Source of the DNA: Spongilla lacustris
Taxonomy: Eukaryota; Porifera; Demospongiae; Spongillida; Spongillidae
Length of the DNA: 64,000 nucleotides
Assembly: GCA_949361645.1 (NCBI GenBank)
Contig: OX442421.1
Location: 2,912,633 to 2,976,632 of the forward strand
Direction of reading: 5' to 3'
The notes below the pieces were generated by a model, which saw only the letters and a program-made list of their open reading frames with translations, had not been told where the DNA came from and did not search any database. This document shows, piece after piece, positions 36,204 through 46,444 of this stretch (the stretch's first letter is position 1; each line of letters opens with the position of its first letter). The position numbers and the translations under genes are program-made.

Positions 36204-36775
36204 GAAGCAGGTCTGTGACTCAATTTTGAAAACTTTGTAAACTTATAGCCATTAAACCAACCTTCTTTCACAGATCCTAGCAAACAATGGACGTTTAACC
36301 AATGAAATAGTATTAAACAAAGCCGTTATATTCCGCACTGCAGCTGGAATCTCTGAATCAGATTTCAAAATGTCCAAAGGTTGGCTTGAGAAATTTAAAA
36401 CATGCTTTCATCTACAATGCTTTGAGCTCCATGGTGAGGCAGCTTATGCTGATATGCATGGTGTTGGCTTTGCTCTACAAATACTTCCATGCATTTTGAA
36501 AGAGTATGATGCTAAGGTGAGCTGTCAAATTGATGCAGATGCGTCATGGAATGGAAGGTTTACTCCTCTTGTTCATTAATTTAGAACTGCTGAAAACATG
36601 GATGAAACAGCACTGTATTGGGCACGAGGTCCAAACAAGACCCTGAATACTGAGGACAGAAATTGTTTAAGGACCGCATTACCCTGGCTCTTTGTGCAAA
36701 TGCTGATGGGTCAGACAAACTAAAACTTTTGGTTATAAACAAATCTAAGAGTCCTCGTGCATTCACTACACATGG
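36204..36775 (+). pseudogene. pogo/Tigger-type transposase relic, copy B
   Basis: Begins within the same MKQ|intron junction as copy A, so its first 250 bp duplicate 34236-34484 including the whole intron. It continues further: ELHGEAAYADMHGVGFALQI, then (after an in-frame TAA at 36577) ENMDETALYWARGPNKTLNT with the first catalytic Asp of the DDE domain. After a one-base shift it reads [20 protein letters not shown] and [11 protein letters not shown]. The remaining catalytic motifs are missing. Copies A and B flank hAT relic 1, consistent with hAT insertion plus local duplication. Confidence 0.75.
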
Positions 36776-37280
36776 GAGAAGTTGGGATGTTCCCCTTTCC
36801 TCCCTCCACTCCCCCTTTCCTCCCTCCACTCCCCCCTTTCCTCCCTCCATCCTCCACCCCTCTAGAGACAGGACTTTTGGTCACCAGTTCTATTGAAAGC
36901 TGGTGCAAGCATAGTGGCAAGACTCACAAGATTGGTTGGTTCTAGGAGCGACTGGTGTCGTATCAACGGTACCTTCTGCCAAGTGGGTACTCCATTGAGG
37001 CTAAGGCGGCTTTGAAATGGTGTAACAACTTTTGCACCTTGGGAGTGACATGATTAATTTCCTAAATATAGGACACCAAGGATATGTGGCAAGATCCTAA
37101 AAGGACCATGTATTTACATTGCAGGAAAGAAGCAGTTTAAGGTATCCCCTCCCTCCACTCCCCCTTTCCTCCTTCCACTCCCCCCTGTCCTCCCTCCATC
37201 CTCCACCCCTCTCTCTACAGGACTTTTGGTCACCAGTTCTATTGAAAGCTGGTGCAAGCATAGTGGCAAGACTCATAAGA
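36776..37280. repeat. direct duplication with CT-rich and shared 60-bp block
   Basis: A CCCTCCACTCCCCCTTTCCT tract followed by ACAGGACTTTTGGTCACCAG and about 45 more bases occurs at 36795-36930 and again at 37145-37277, a direct repeat about 347 bp apart. No coding role is evident. Confidence 0.8.
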
Positions 37281-37807
37281 GCAGAAGAAAACTAAGAACT
37301 TGACAAAGAGCTGCTGGTGTCTATGACAGATTGGAGGAGATGCAATTGCAGAAGATCATTAGCTTAGCAGGAAAAATAGTGTATAAAAGTATTGGTACCA
37401 AACTGCAGGCACCATCTACTGGTAGTTACAAGCATGGAAGACCCAACTCTGATTCTGGGAGAAAGAATTATACTATCTGTCCTGTTACAACACAAAGGTA
37501 CACAAGTGAACGCACACATGCCAGATATAGCAGCAGTGACAGACTTGAATGAGTGCTAAACAGAGGTTCAAAAGTATCAGCATCCCTCTGAGCACCTGTA
37601 TGCTACTGGAGTCCCACTCTACACTACATGTCAGAAGACTTTCCAAACACATGCACACAACAGCACAAAAAATTACATACCAAACGATTCAAGGGGGGGG
37701 GGGGGGGGGGGGGATAATAAAAAATCTACAGGCCCTGGCCAGATTCGAACTGGCGATCTACAACAAATTACATGTACATACCCATTAATTAAAATCACCG
37801 ATTTGGG
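37281..37807. other. spacer with G21 run and tRNA-like T-arm
   Basis: A run of 21 G lies at 37693-37713. On the minus strand 37754-37738 reads GCCAGTTCGAATCTGGC: a 5-bp stem with a TTCGAAT loop, exactly the shape of a tRNA T-arm. I could not fold a D-arm, anticodon arm or acceptor stem around it, so this is at most a tRNA-derived SINE or fragment. Confidence 0.4.
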
Positions 37808-39103
37808 ATGGGAATCAAATGCTTTGAGGATATACTGCAGTGCATGATCTTTGGGGACAGTGATCCTAATGATCGCTGGTCATTTATCCGCCCACTGCTG
37901 ATAGCTACATGTATCAATAAGAGACGACAACAGTTTGCTGTTCCATCACACATCCTCACAGAAGATGAACTAATGTCATCCTGGATAAGCCGAAAGCAGG
38001 ACTATACATCTGATGGAATTCCACACTTGGCGAAGATAAATAGAAAACCTAAAGGTGTAGGCACAGAGATGAAGTGTCTTGCAGATGGTATTGTTGGGAT
38101 AATGCTGCAGCTAGAGATTTGTGAAGGTAAGGAAGCAGAAGCTCAAAAGATGTGGTCCCATTTGCCTGCAGGTACTGCACAAACCCTCAGACTTAGTGAT
38201 CCGTGGCATGGCTCTGGAAGGATCATAGTTGCAGATTCTGCGTTTTCTTCAGTTACTACAACCATTGAGTGCAGAAAGAAAGGCCTTTTTTTACAGTGGT
38301 ATTGTCAAAACTGCATCTCATGAATTTCCAAAGGATTATTTGGATGATCCTTCCAAGTATGCAGGCAGGGGAAATCACATGACATTGAAAACAACAATTG
38401 AAAACTGCAAATTTATAGCTTTAGGATGGAAAGACAAAACCATCAAAAAGTTCATTTCCACTTGTGGCACCACTCAGCCTGGCAAACCCCACCAAAAGTA
38501 TCACTATACTCGTGATGGTGATGTGGTAGTCTTCTAAGTCCCACGTCCTCAACTTGTTTCCCAATACTTTGGTGCTGCATCAAAGATTGATGTGCATAAC
38601 CACCTCAGACAGGGTTTGCTGAACATTGAAGATGCATGGGGTACGCAGACATGGTGGCATCGACTGGCTGCTACATTTATTGGTGTCATTGTCTCTGACG
38701 CCTTGATTGCCTACAACTACGAACACAGTGTTTCACATACAATGCGTGATTTTGTGAATGAACTTGCTCTGTCATTGATTTTCAATGAAATGGAAGGCCA
38801 TGATACAGTCCAGCAACGACGACAGTCTGGAGAATCTGTGCCCCCAACTGCCCCACCACCTGTCCCACACATGGCCATCCCATTTCATGCTCACCCCCTT
38901 AGAAAATTGGTACAGCTGTCCTTGTACAAGGGGAAAGTGCTAAGGAAGGAGCACGTTGAAAATGTGTGTCCTGTAATGCTCGTGTAGAGAAGCGCAATGC
39001 CCACTTTTATTGTGCTACATGCTCAGATGAATCTCGTGAACTAATAGTGGCAGTCTGTGGGCATGGTTCTTCTCGTGGCACAGAGTGTCATGCTTTTCAC
39101 TGA
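37808..39103 (+). pseudogene. piggyBac-type transposase relic
   Basis: The DDE_Tnp_1_7 domain is read as DSDPNDRWSFIRPLLIATCI, then LTEDELMSSW, then KINRKPKGVGTEMKCLADGI and VGIMLQLEICEGKEAEAQ. Next come RIIVADSAFSSVTTTIE (second catalytic Asp region) and SGIVKTASHEFPKDYLDD. After a stop at 38535, the frame continues with AASKIDVHNHLRQGLLNIED (third Asp region) and TQTWWHRLAATFIGVIVSDA. A C-terminal Cys-rich finger follows (CNARVEKRNAHFYCATC) and ends at the TGA at 39101. Lesions: one extra T in a T-run near 38287, the TAA at 38535 and a frameshift near 38970. The N-terminus and terminal repeats were not found. Inactive. Confidence 0.8.
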
Positions 39104-39417
39104 GTCAACCCCATTTGATCGGTTTTGGACATGCTTATTGCTATTACATTTTAAGAAGCTAGTGATTTAGGGTACATGTAATTGTAAAACTGACCCTTTG
39201 GTAACAAATGCATCTTTGCTGTATATAGAATGCATTAATTGCTGCTTTTATACATGTGTGGATGGATTAAAATGCATAAGCTATAGCTAGGAAATTATTG
39301 TGGTTCAATGCATTTCAGCTCGTGCGGTTAGCGGCAACCAAAGGCCAAACTTTTCCCAAATACTATTCGTATTACATTCAAAATCTACATTTTGTAATGG
39401 ATGCGGAGCAGATGGAT

Positions 39418-39602
39418 ATAAACGTTTATGTCGTTTAAACGTAGTGAATTAGACAGAAACTATGCTCTCTCCGATTGCAATTGGATACATATGATGTAGG
39501 TGTGAGGCATGTGAGCATGGCCACATGGTGGAGGGTATATTAGCCTCGGGAGCAGGAAGATTGGTCAGTCTAGGTCTCAGTGCACGCGACACCAGGAAAT
39601 TT
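39418..39602 (+). repeat. split direct repeat A1
   Basis: ATAAACGTTTATGTCGTTTA at the start and CTCAGTGCACGCGACAC near the end match A2 at 45033-45217 with few substitutions. Confidence 0.9.
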
Positions 39603-39690
39603 CGCTACGTCTGACCACGAAGAGGAAAACGCTACTCTGAGGGATAAGGGAAAGAGCACTAACGGACCCTCAGACCTTACGCTTACTGCG

Positions 39691-41780
39691 CGAATGGACC
39701 TGATGCTTCAGTCCATGCAGCAAATGAGGGAGGAGATGAAGGCTGGACAAGAAGAGACGGCCCTCAAGCTAGCGCGCAACGCCAAGCGTGACCCATTCTC
39801 GTTCCGCCAGAATGGAAACGAGAACCAGTTTCATTTCTGCGAGGACGTGGAGGAGCAGCTGCAGTCCGCATCATCCAGCATTTCTCGCGCTGAAAAAGGA
39901 GCGGGAAAGAAGGCCCTATCACGCGCTAAAAACGCTGTGGAACAAGGTATGGAGCTTCTCTCCCGCAGGAAGAAGCTCATCAAGCTTGCCGATTGCTCCG
40001 AGGCCGGTTGGACCCTCGTAGAGGAGTATGTCGAGGACAACCTCGCCGAAGATTTCGAAGACGAGAGACGGATCGAAAAGGCGGAACGTGCGGCGGAGAG
40101 GAAGATCGCTAAGCGAAAGCGGGACGCCGCCACGAAGAGGACGGCGGTGCAGCATAATGAGCGGACAGAGCCGCTGCTTCCTGACGGCAAGCGCCTGCAC
40201 AAGGCAAAAGAGCCTACCGCACTGGTACCATTCGCGGCGTCCGCACCAGGAGCCTGCCACCAATGTGGTGAATTCGGCCATTGGAGGCGCGAATGCCCTA
40301 AACGGGTGGCCGCAGGTGCAACGTATCCTTTATTATATGTAGTGAGTAAAAATGCGGAGTATACAGAGGACACGTGTTCAGGTGTCAAGGGTGTATGTAA
40401 GGGGAATGAAGGTGTTGATTTACAGAAAGGTGACATTTTATTGCCACCCCATGGTGTGTATCCTACTGTCAAGGGTAGACTGCATAATTGCATTACTTTT
40501 TGGAGGGAAGAGTTATGTGCCCCTCCCTGGGTGTTGGATATGCTTAAACAGGGTTATGTGTTGCCATTCACCTCAGTACCTACACCATATTTTCGTCCCA
40601 ACCAACATTCCGCTCATGCCGAGGCTGAGTTTGTTGATAATGCAGTTGCTGAGCTTGTAGCAGGGGGTTATGTTAAGAAGCCCATTGTCTGCAGCCCACT
40701 TTCAGTGGTGGCCAATGGAGTAGAAAAGAAGCGGTTGGTAGTCAACCTGAGGCATGTAAACCGCTATCTTATGGTACAGAAATTTAAGTATGAAGATTTG
40801 CGTGTGGCTATGTTGATGTTTAAACCAGGTGAGTGGAAGTTTTCATTTGACCTGAAATCAGGTTAACATCATGTTGATATAATTGAAAGTCATCAGACAT
40901 TCTTAGGTTTTGAGTGGGGGTCACAATTTTATGTGTTCACTGTGTTGCATTTTAGCTTGTCCACAGCACCATATGTTTTCACTAAATTGCTGCGTCCATT
41001 GGTACGCTTGTGGCGTGGTAAGGGATGTAAGGCTATCCTCTATTTGGATGATGGCATTTGTGCAGTGGAAGGGGAAAGGGAAGCTGTGAGGGTAAGTACA
41101 TGGGTGAGGGATACTTTGGAAAAAGCAGGTTTTGTGGCTAATGAGGCTAAGTGTACATGGACACCAACCCATACGCTTCAGTGGTTGGGTTTCAATATTG
41201 ACCTGAAACAGGGTGAACTATCTGTGCCTGAAACGAAGTTAAGCATGCTTAAAAGTTTGCTGCGATGTGCAGTGACTTGGCAGTGCATTTCCACAAGGAG
41301 CCTTGCCAGCATAATTGGCAGGATTATATCTATGGGTTTGGCCTTAGGTCCAGTTGCAAGATTTATGACCAGAAGCCTATATGCAATGTTAGAGTCACGG
41401 GAAGCATGATGCGATATGCTAGCTGTCACACGGGACGGTCAAATGGAATTAGATTTCTGGGCAAAATGTATTGAGTCATACAATGGGCAGCCTATTTGGC
41501 GAGGTCCTTCAGCAGTTCGTGTGGCATATTCAGATGCTAGCGATACTGGATATGGAGGATATACAGTAATGCATGGTATGCATGCTGTTGGAAGGCGCAC
41601 GAAGCTAAACAGAGTTCAATCTGGAGGAAATTAGTAGCGGTTGCCAGGGTAATGGAATCAATTGCCACTAAGTTAGGGGGCACAAGGGTACGTTGGTTTA
41701 CGGATATGATGATTGGTATTTAAACCCCAATATATTTACCATGGTAGACAGATTATGGGGTCCCATAAAGAGAGGGTATT
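39691..41780 (+). pseudogene. Ngaro-like gag-RT-RNase H polyprotein, broken
   Basis: The first in-frame ATG is at 39691 (the frame is open from the end of A1). The gag part is Lys/Glu-rich with a coiled-coil look and ends in a CCHC knuckle, CHQCGEFGHWRREC (40255-40296). It continues without a stop into reverse transcriptase: KRLVVNLRHVNRYL, FDLKSG at 40845-40862 (followed by TAA where Tyr is expected), SLSTAPYVFTK, and the catalytic YLDDG near 41041. The RNase H part shows AYSDASDTGYGG near 41523, after an in-frame TGA at 41407, and fades after LNPNIFTMVDRLWGP near 41765. Base composition changes sharply at about 40320: the gag section is GC- and CpG-rich, the RT section is not. Confidence 0.85.
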
Positions 41781-42419
41781 CATTGTGCTCCACACTGCCA
41801 CATTGCCATTGGTGGATGTGTATCTACTAACCTTGGTTTTATTCATTCGAACTTGACTCGACTTATAAATGCGGACAGTAATTATAATTGGTATTTTGAA
41901 TTGTATGTAGGACTTAAGCTGCCTGTATTTCGTGGAATGCGTGAATTTTTATTTCGGAGAACATTACTCGTCTGAAAAAGACAGAGTATATAAAAACTGA
42001 ACCCTGTAAACGCGGTGTGGTGTTTTTATTTGTGTTTGAGGCCTGTCAGGAGTATCAGCAGGTGAGAAGGCGTGGTCTGGCATGTACATACACCACTACA
42101 CATGCACGTATGTACATGTATAAGTACATTTGGAAGACAAAGCATCGCACAATTGAGCAGGTCGAACGAAAAAAGTGTTCAAAGAATACAAAAGTGTGTC
42201 ATACATATGGAATTGCCAGTGATGAGGACACAGAGAGTGATGATGTTATGGATAGTATTGACAATAGGACGAAAAGTGGCGCGGAAAAGAAACTGTAATA
42301 AAGATAGGATGTGATGATATACATGTAGATGATAGCAAAGATGATATCTCTGATGATAGTGACAGCCTATAGTTGAAGAATGCAAAATTCTATGTATCTG
42401 TACAAACCTACCCTCACAC

Positions 42420-42882
42420 ATGTTCACATGTGCACTGCATTATAGCAAGTCCAAAGCTGATAGACTTAAACTTTTAGTTCCTCACATGGATTCTAGTGAT
42501 GTTGAAATAGGTGCTACTGAAATACATCAACATAAACCAAGAAGTGAAACTGCATCAAATTCTTGGATGCGCTCTGTAACAGATGTAATTTCAGTAATTA
42601 TAGGTAGGGAAGTTAGTGTTTGCATAGATGGTATTGTACCTTAACATTTTCATGCAATCTCTCCACTATGCCGGCATAAAATAATTGGTGATGGCAATTG
42701 TTTATTTAGAACTATGAGTGCATTCTGTATTGGCACTGAGCGTTATCACAATTCTGTATGTAATTCTGTTGTTAAATTTATGCAACTGCCCCGTATTTGC
42801 AACATATTTTGTCATCAGTTTGGTTTCGGCCCCAATTTGGTATATACATCTGTCAATGATACATTCAGCAAACAGCAATGAA
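42420..42882 (+). pseudogene. OTU-type cysteine protease relic
   Basis: From about 42657 one frame reads RHKIIGDGNCLFRTMSAFCI, then GTERYHNSVCNSVVKFMQLP, the signature start of an OTU deubiquitinase-like domain with its Asp-Gly-Asn-Cys catalytic motif. Upstream, the frame from 42420 (KADRLKLLVPHMDSSDVEIG and onward to a stop at 42642) may be the preceding part of the same protein. The domain ends at a stop at 42880-42882 before the catalytic His. OTU domains are carried by several invertebrate transposons; whether this came with another element nested in the Ngaro-like copy is inference. Confidence 0.65.
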
Positions 42883-43675
42883 TAAAAATGGTACATTTGG
42901 TACAAAGAAAGTAATAACTGTTTTTGTAACTATGGTGCAACCAAATGTCATGGTGTTTTCAAAGTAACTGGCTTTGTTTTAAGCCAGCATTTGTCAATGA
43001 TTCATGTCTAATGAAAAAGTAATGAAACTTATATTTAACATTCCGGCTCTGGAACGCAGACGATGAGTCTATAAGAGAATGGAAAGAGCAGACCAGAATC
43101 AATACACTAGGTTACATGGGAGTTGCCAGACGCCACCGAAATACAGATAGAGAGAGATGTCACTATTATATTATTTGAAGTGTCAATGATAGCTACAACA
43201 CTCGGTAGTGCAAATTGCAACGATGATTGTGAAGATCTTTATTGAATAGGGAATGATCCCACCTACAAGTAGTTGTCTGTGAGATTTCTTTCCTATTGAG
43301 AGCTGTACTTCTGACAAGTGGTTGGGGATTGAGTATGTAGTATATGAACTTTTTATATTGTAGTATGTGATTGTGTGATTCTAGATTTGTGCTTGAAGCG
43401 TATGAGTACAAGTATACAGACTGTACCTGCATACATACATGTACTAGCAGGAATAATACAAGATCTTTTGAGTGCCATATAAGCTCAACCTTTTTATGAT
43501 GAAGTGTTTCAGTTCCGGAAAATGGTTGAAATGGAGACAAGTGATGGAGCTGTATATTGAGTTCAGCCTTTCAGATAAATCTGTGTAGCGCCTTCCTACA
43601 ATCCAGTAGAGACATTCACAGCACTGGGCAGTTGCTCGGGTAGGCTTGCATTCTGTAATAATGTGAGCTGTGCCA

Positions 43676-43853
43676 ACCTTTGTATGTTGACTGTGCTGAG
43701 CCATTTGGGCTGTGTCAACCGGCGTGTTGACTGTGTTTAGCCATTTGGGCTGTGTCAACCGGCGTGTTGACTGTGTTTAGCCATTTGGGCTGTGTCAACC
43801 GGCGTGTTGACTGTGTTTAGCCATTTGGGGTGTGTCAACTGGCATGTTGACTA
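43676..43853. repeat. 40-bp minisatellite
   Basis: About four units of GTTGACTGTGTTTAGCCATT plus TGGGCTGTGTCAACCGGCGT, the inner ones identical. Confidence 0.95.
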
Positions 43854-43914
43854 TGGATTAGGAAAACAATCATCAGTGAATTTCTAACAGCTTTTTTCTA
43901 TCCTTGTAGATGTG

Positions 43915-44913
43915 ATGTCTGCAGGTGTCTGGCCTTTGCTGAAGAATCTGGAGGACGCTGAGTTACGATGCTTAGCCCAGTCTCTACCAGCCACGGTTCT
44001 GAAAAGCAGGGCAGATTCCACAACAAAGAAATATCTAGGAGCATACCAGAGATGGAAGACCTGGGCAGAGGCCAGACATGAAGTACCTGCATTCCCTGTC
44101 CAGGCAGTGCATTTGGCACTATAACTACAACATCTAAGTGAGTCTGTGCAGTCGAAAGCTGCAGTAGAGGAGGCAGTGCATGCACTGTCATGGTTGCATG
44201 AGGTAGCTGGGCTTGAGCCTGTGGGTAGTGTGCCTATAGTGCAGGCTACAGTGAATGGTCTGAGGCGTGTTCTGGCCAAACCCAAAACTCGTAAAGAGCC
44301 AATTACAGTAGATATGTTGAAGGCCATGGTGGAGTCTGTGGGGCCAGATCCATCCCTGACGGAGGTCAGGTTGTTGGCAATGTGTTTGATATCATTTGCT
44401 GGATTTCTGAGGTGTGATGAGCTGATTAAGCTTAAGTGTTCTGATATAACTATTAATGCAGAGAGTATGATTATTAATGTTGCCTCCAGTAAGACAGATC
44501 AGTACAGAGAGGGATCTTCCCTTGTTGTGGCTAGGACAGGGACAGAGACCTGTCCAGTGAGCATGTTGGAAAGGTATTTTACCATGGGTGGGTTATGTCA
44601 CACATCACATGAGAGGGTGTTTAGGGGAATAACTAAGACCAGGACTGGCGAAAAAGTATGGAAGAGTGGGGGGCTGAGCTATTCCAGGGCACGGGAGATT
44701 CTGTTGGAGAAGATAAAAGCGATGGGTTGGGACCCATCACAGTTTGGGATGCAAAGTCTGAGGGCGGGAGGCGCCACAGCTGCGGCCAATGCAGGTGTAC
44801 CTGACCGATTGTTTAAGCGGCATGGCCGCTGGAGGTCAGAGACAGCAAAGGATGGGTATGTTAAGGACTCAGTCGAAAAGCGTCTGGAGGTGTCCAAACA
44901 CCTGGGCCTGTAA
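43915..44913 (+). pseudogene. Ngaro-like tyrosine recombinase
   Basis: A T-rich tract ending CTATCCTTGTAG precedes the ATG at 43915, suggesting an intron acceptor. The N-terminal SAM-like part is read to an in-frame TAA at 44122 (where Tyr is expected), then the rest is open to 44913. Catalytic features: Arg in GFLRCDELIKLKCSD, Lys region SSKTDQYREG, Arg in MQSLRAGGATAAANAG, HGRWRS and the nucleophile in AKDGYVKDS. The HxxR His is replaced by Gln (CAA codon, MQSLR). The protein would cut and join the element's circular cDNA. The stop and missing His indicate inactivity. Confidence 0.85.
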
Positions 44914-44938
44914 GTGCTCACTGCTTTCTTTGTAACTC

Positions 44939-45031
44939 TATGTTAGGTGTCGTGCACAGCCGACGCTACACCAATGTGTTGTCATGGGAGTGGGTAGGGC
45001 GCAAGAGTTATGTGGGAGGCAATAGGAGAGA
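44939..45031 (+). repeat. split direct repeat B1
   Basis: Begins TATGTTAGGTGTCGTGCACA and ends AATAGGAGAGA; directly abuts A2. Confidence 0.9.
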
Positions 45032-45032
45032 G

Positions 45033-45217
45033 ATAAACGTTTATGTCGTTTGAACGTAGTGAATTAGACAGAAACTATGCTCTCTCCGATTGCAATTGGA
45101 TACATATGATGTAGGTGTGAGGCATGTGAGCATGGCCACGTGGTGGAGAGTATAATAGCCTTGGGAGTGGGAAGATTGGTCTGTCTAGGTCTCAGTGCAC
45201 GCGACACAGTAAATTTC
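45033..45217 (+). repeat. split direct repeat A2
   Basis: Same sequence as A1 with scattered substitutions, ending CGCGACACAGTAAATTTCA. Confidence 0.9.
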
Positions 45218-45525
45218 AACATGTGTGTATTTTTTGAAGTGTTTTTGTCCTACCGGAAGCAGGTTGCTCCTTAACATCATGACCACACAGATAAAGTGGA
45301 AGATTCCTGGCAATGGAACTCACGATCAGGTGTTCAGAGCAGTATGTGTCTCACTAAGTGAGGTTTTTTTCCCTGAGCTGGTGTGGGCCCACCGCTCTAA
45401 ATAAATTAAATTAGGCAAAAATTTAAATTTAGATATAGGTAGTTGGTCCCTGCTCTGCGTGTGTGCTTGCATGTCCTTGTGAAGTGTGAGTATATGTGGA
45501 GTGTTGGTTGTATTTGTCAATTATA

Positions 45526-45638
45526 TATGTTAGGTGTCATGCACAGCCGACGCTACACCCCACAGCCGACGCTACACCAATGTGTTGTCATGGGAGTGGT
45601 TAGGGCGCAAGAGTGATGTGGGAGGCAATAGGAGAGAG
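45526..45638 (+). repeat. split direct repeat B2
   Basis: Matches B1 but contains an extra tandem copy of CACAGCCGACGCTACACC, making it about 20 bp longer. Marks the 3' end of the element. Confidence 0.9.
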
Positions 45639-46444
45639 AGCTTTCGTCTAGCTTTAGCATCAGTTGGAGTTCATGCTTTATCAATCGTAGATGCCCAAAA
45701 TGAGGCTGAACGTACCTACATGTACACGTATCCAGCGGGAACCACCCATACATGCGGTTACGCAAAGGAGGTATTTTTTTCAAACCTGTCACCCTTCTTG
45801 CATTAATATCTTAGAAATGAACAAACGCAAATGCGCCTTTTTAATGGGGAAGAAACAGAACTCATACCCTAGTATACAACTTGAACATATATCTCATTCT
45901 ATCTTTCTTTCTTAACTTATATTGAGCTAAAAGTGGTTCCCGCCAGGGAACCAGCGTTCCCGCTGCTCGTTCGTACATTAACCAACTAAGCCACAAATTG
46001 CATAACATGTTCGGCGTGCATCGTAAATACACCTTGCAAAATGTGAGCTGCTACTGCCACTACCTTACTTGTGCATTTGTCACAAGGTGGTGGGTATTGG
46101 TGTATTAGCTAGGTTTATTAAGGTCTTGCAACTATTGATTGAATAAGGCTCTATGTAAAGACTTGTGCATGAAGCCACATATGTTACTACGGTGAGTGAT
46201 GGACATCACTGCTTTTTTGTATGATTGGATTGCTGGATACTATCGTGTTGACACTGGCTACTGCTGGGTACATCACAGCCAGACAAAAAACAAGCGGTAA
46301 TTAGGAAGGCCAGTTGCAGGAATCATAAAAATACTTTCTCCCACCTAGCTTCTCACCTGGCCATCATCACGTCTTCACACAAACGTAAGGTGCTCACAGA
46401 GCTCTACAGCAAAATGTGCACCCTCCCTTGGCCTCTTGGACATC
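45639..46444. other. spacer, nothing recognised
   Basis: Short open stretches are present but no domain, repeat or RNA gene is recognisable. Confidence 0.45.

Larger units (their letters stand above)
39418..45638 (+). mobile_element. Ngaro-like tyrosine-recombinase retrotransposon
   Basis: The element has the layout A1 - coding - B1 - A2 - B2 that defines split direct repeats in Ngaro/PAT-type YR retrotransposons. Coding order is gag zinc knuckle, reverse transcriptase, RNase H remnant, then tyrosine recombinase, all on the plus strand. About 2.1 kb between RNase H and recombinase (about 41780-43909) holds unrelated material, including an OTU-domain relic and a 40-bp minisatellite. Several nonsense and frameshift lesions make this copy inactive. 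DIRS-group elements differ by having inverted termini; here the termini are direct. Confidence 0.85.

Noticed and set aside
37725..37800. A complete tRNA gene
   Set aside because: Only the T-arm folds; D-arm, anticodon arm and acceptor stem are not found.
39418..45217. LTR retrotransposon with 185-bp LTRs
   Set aside because: The A repeats are direct, but B1 and B2 flank A2 and the element encodes a tyrosine recombinase instead of a DDE integrase, so split direct repeats fit better.
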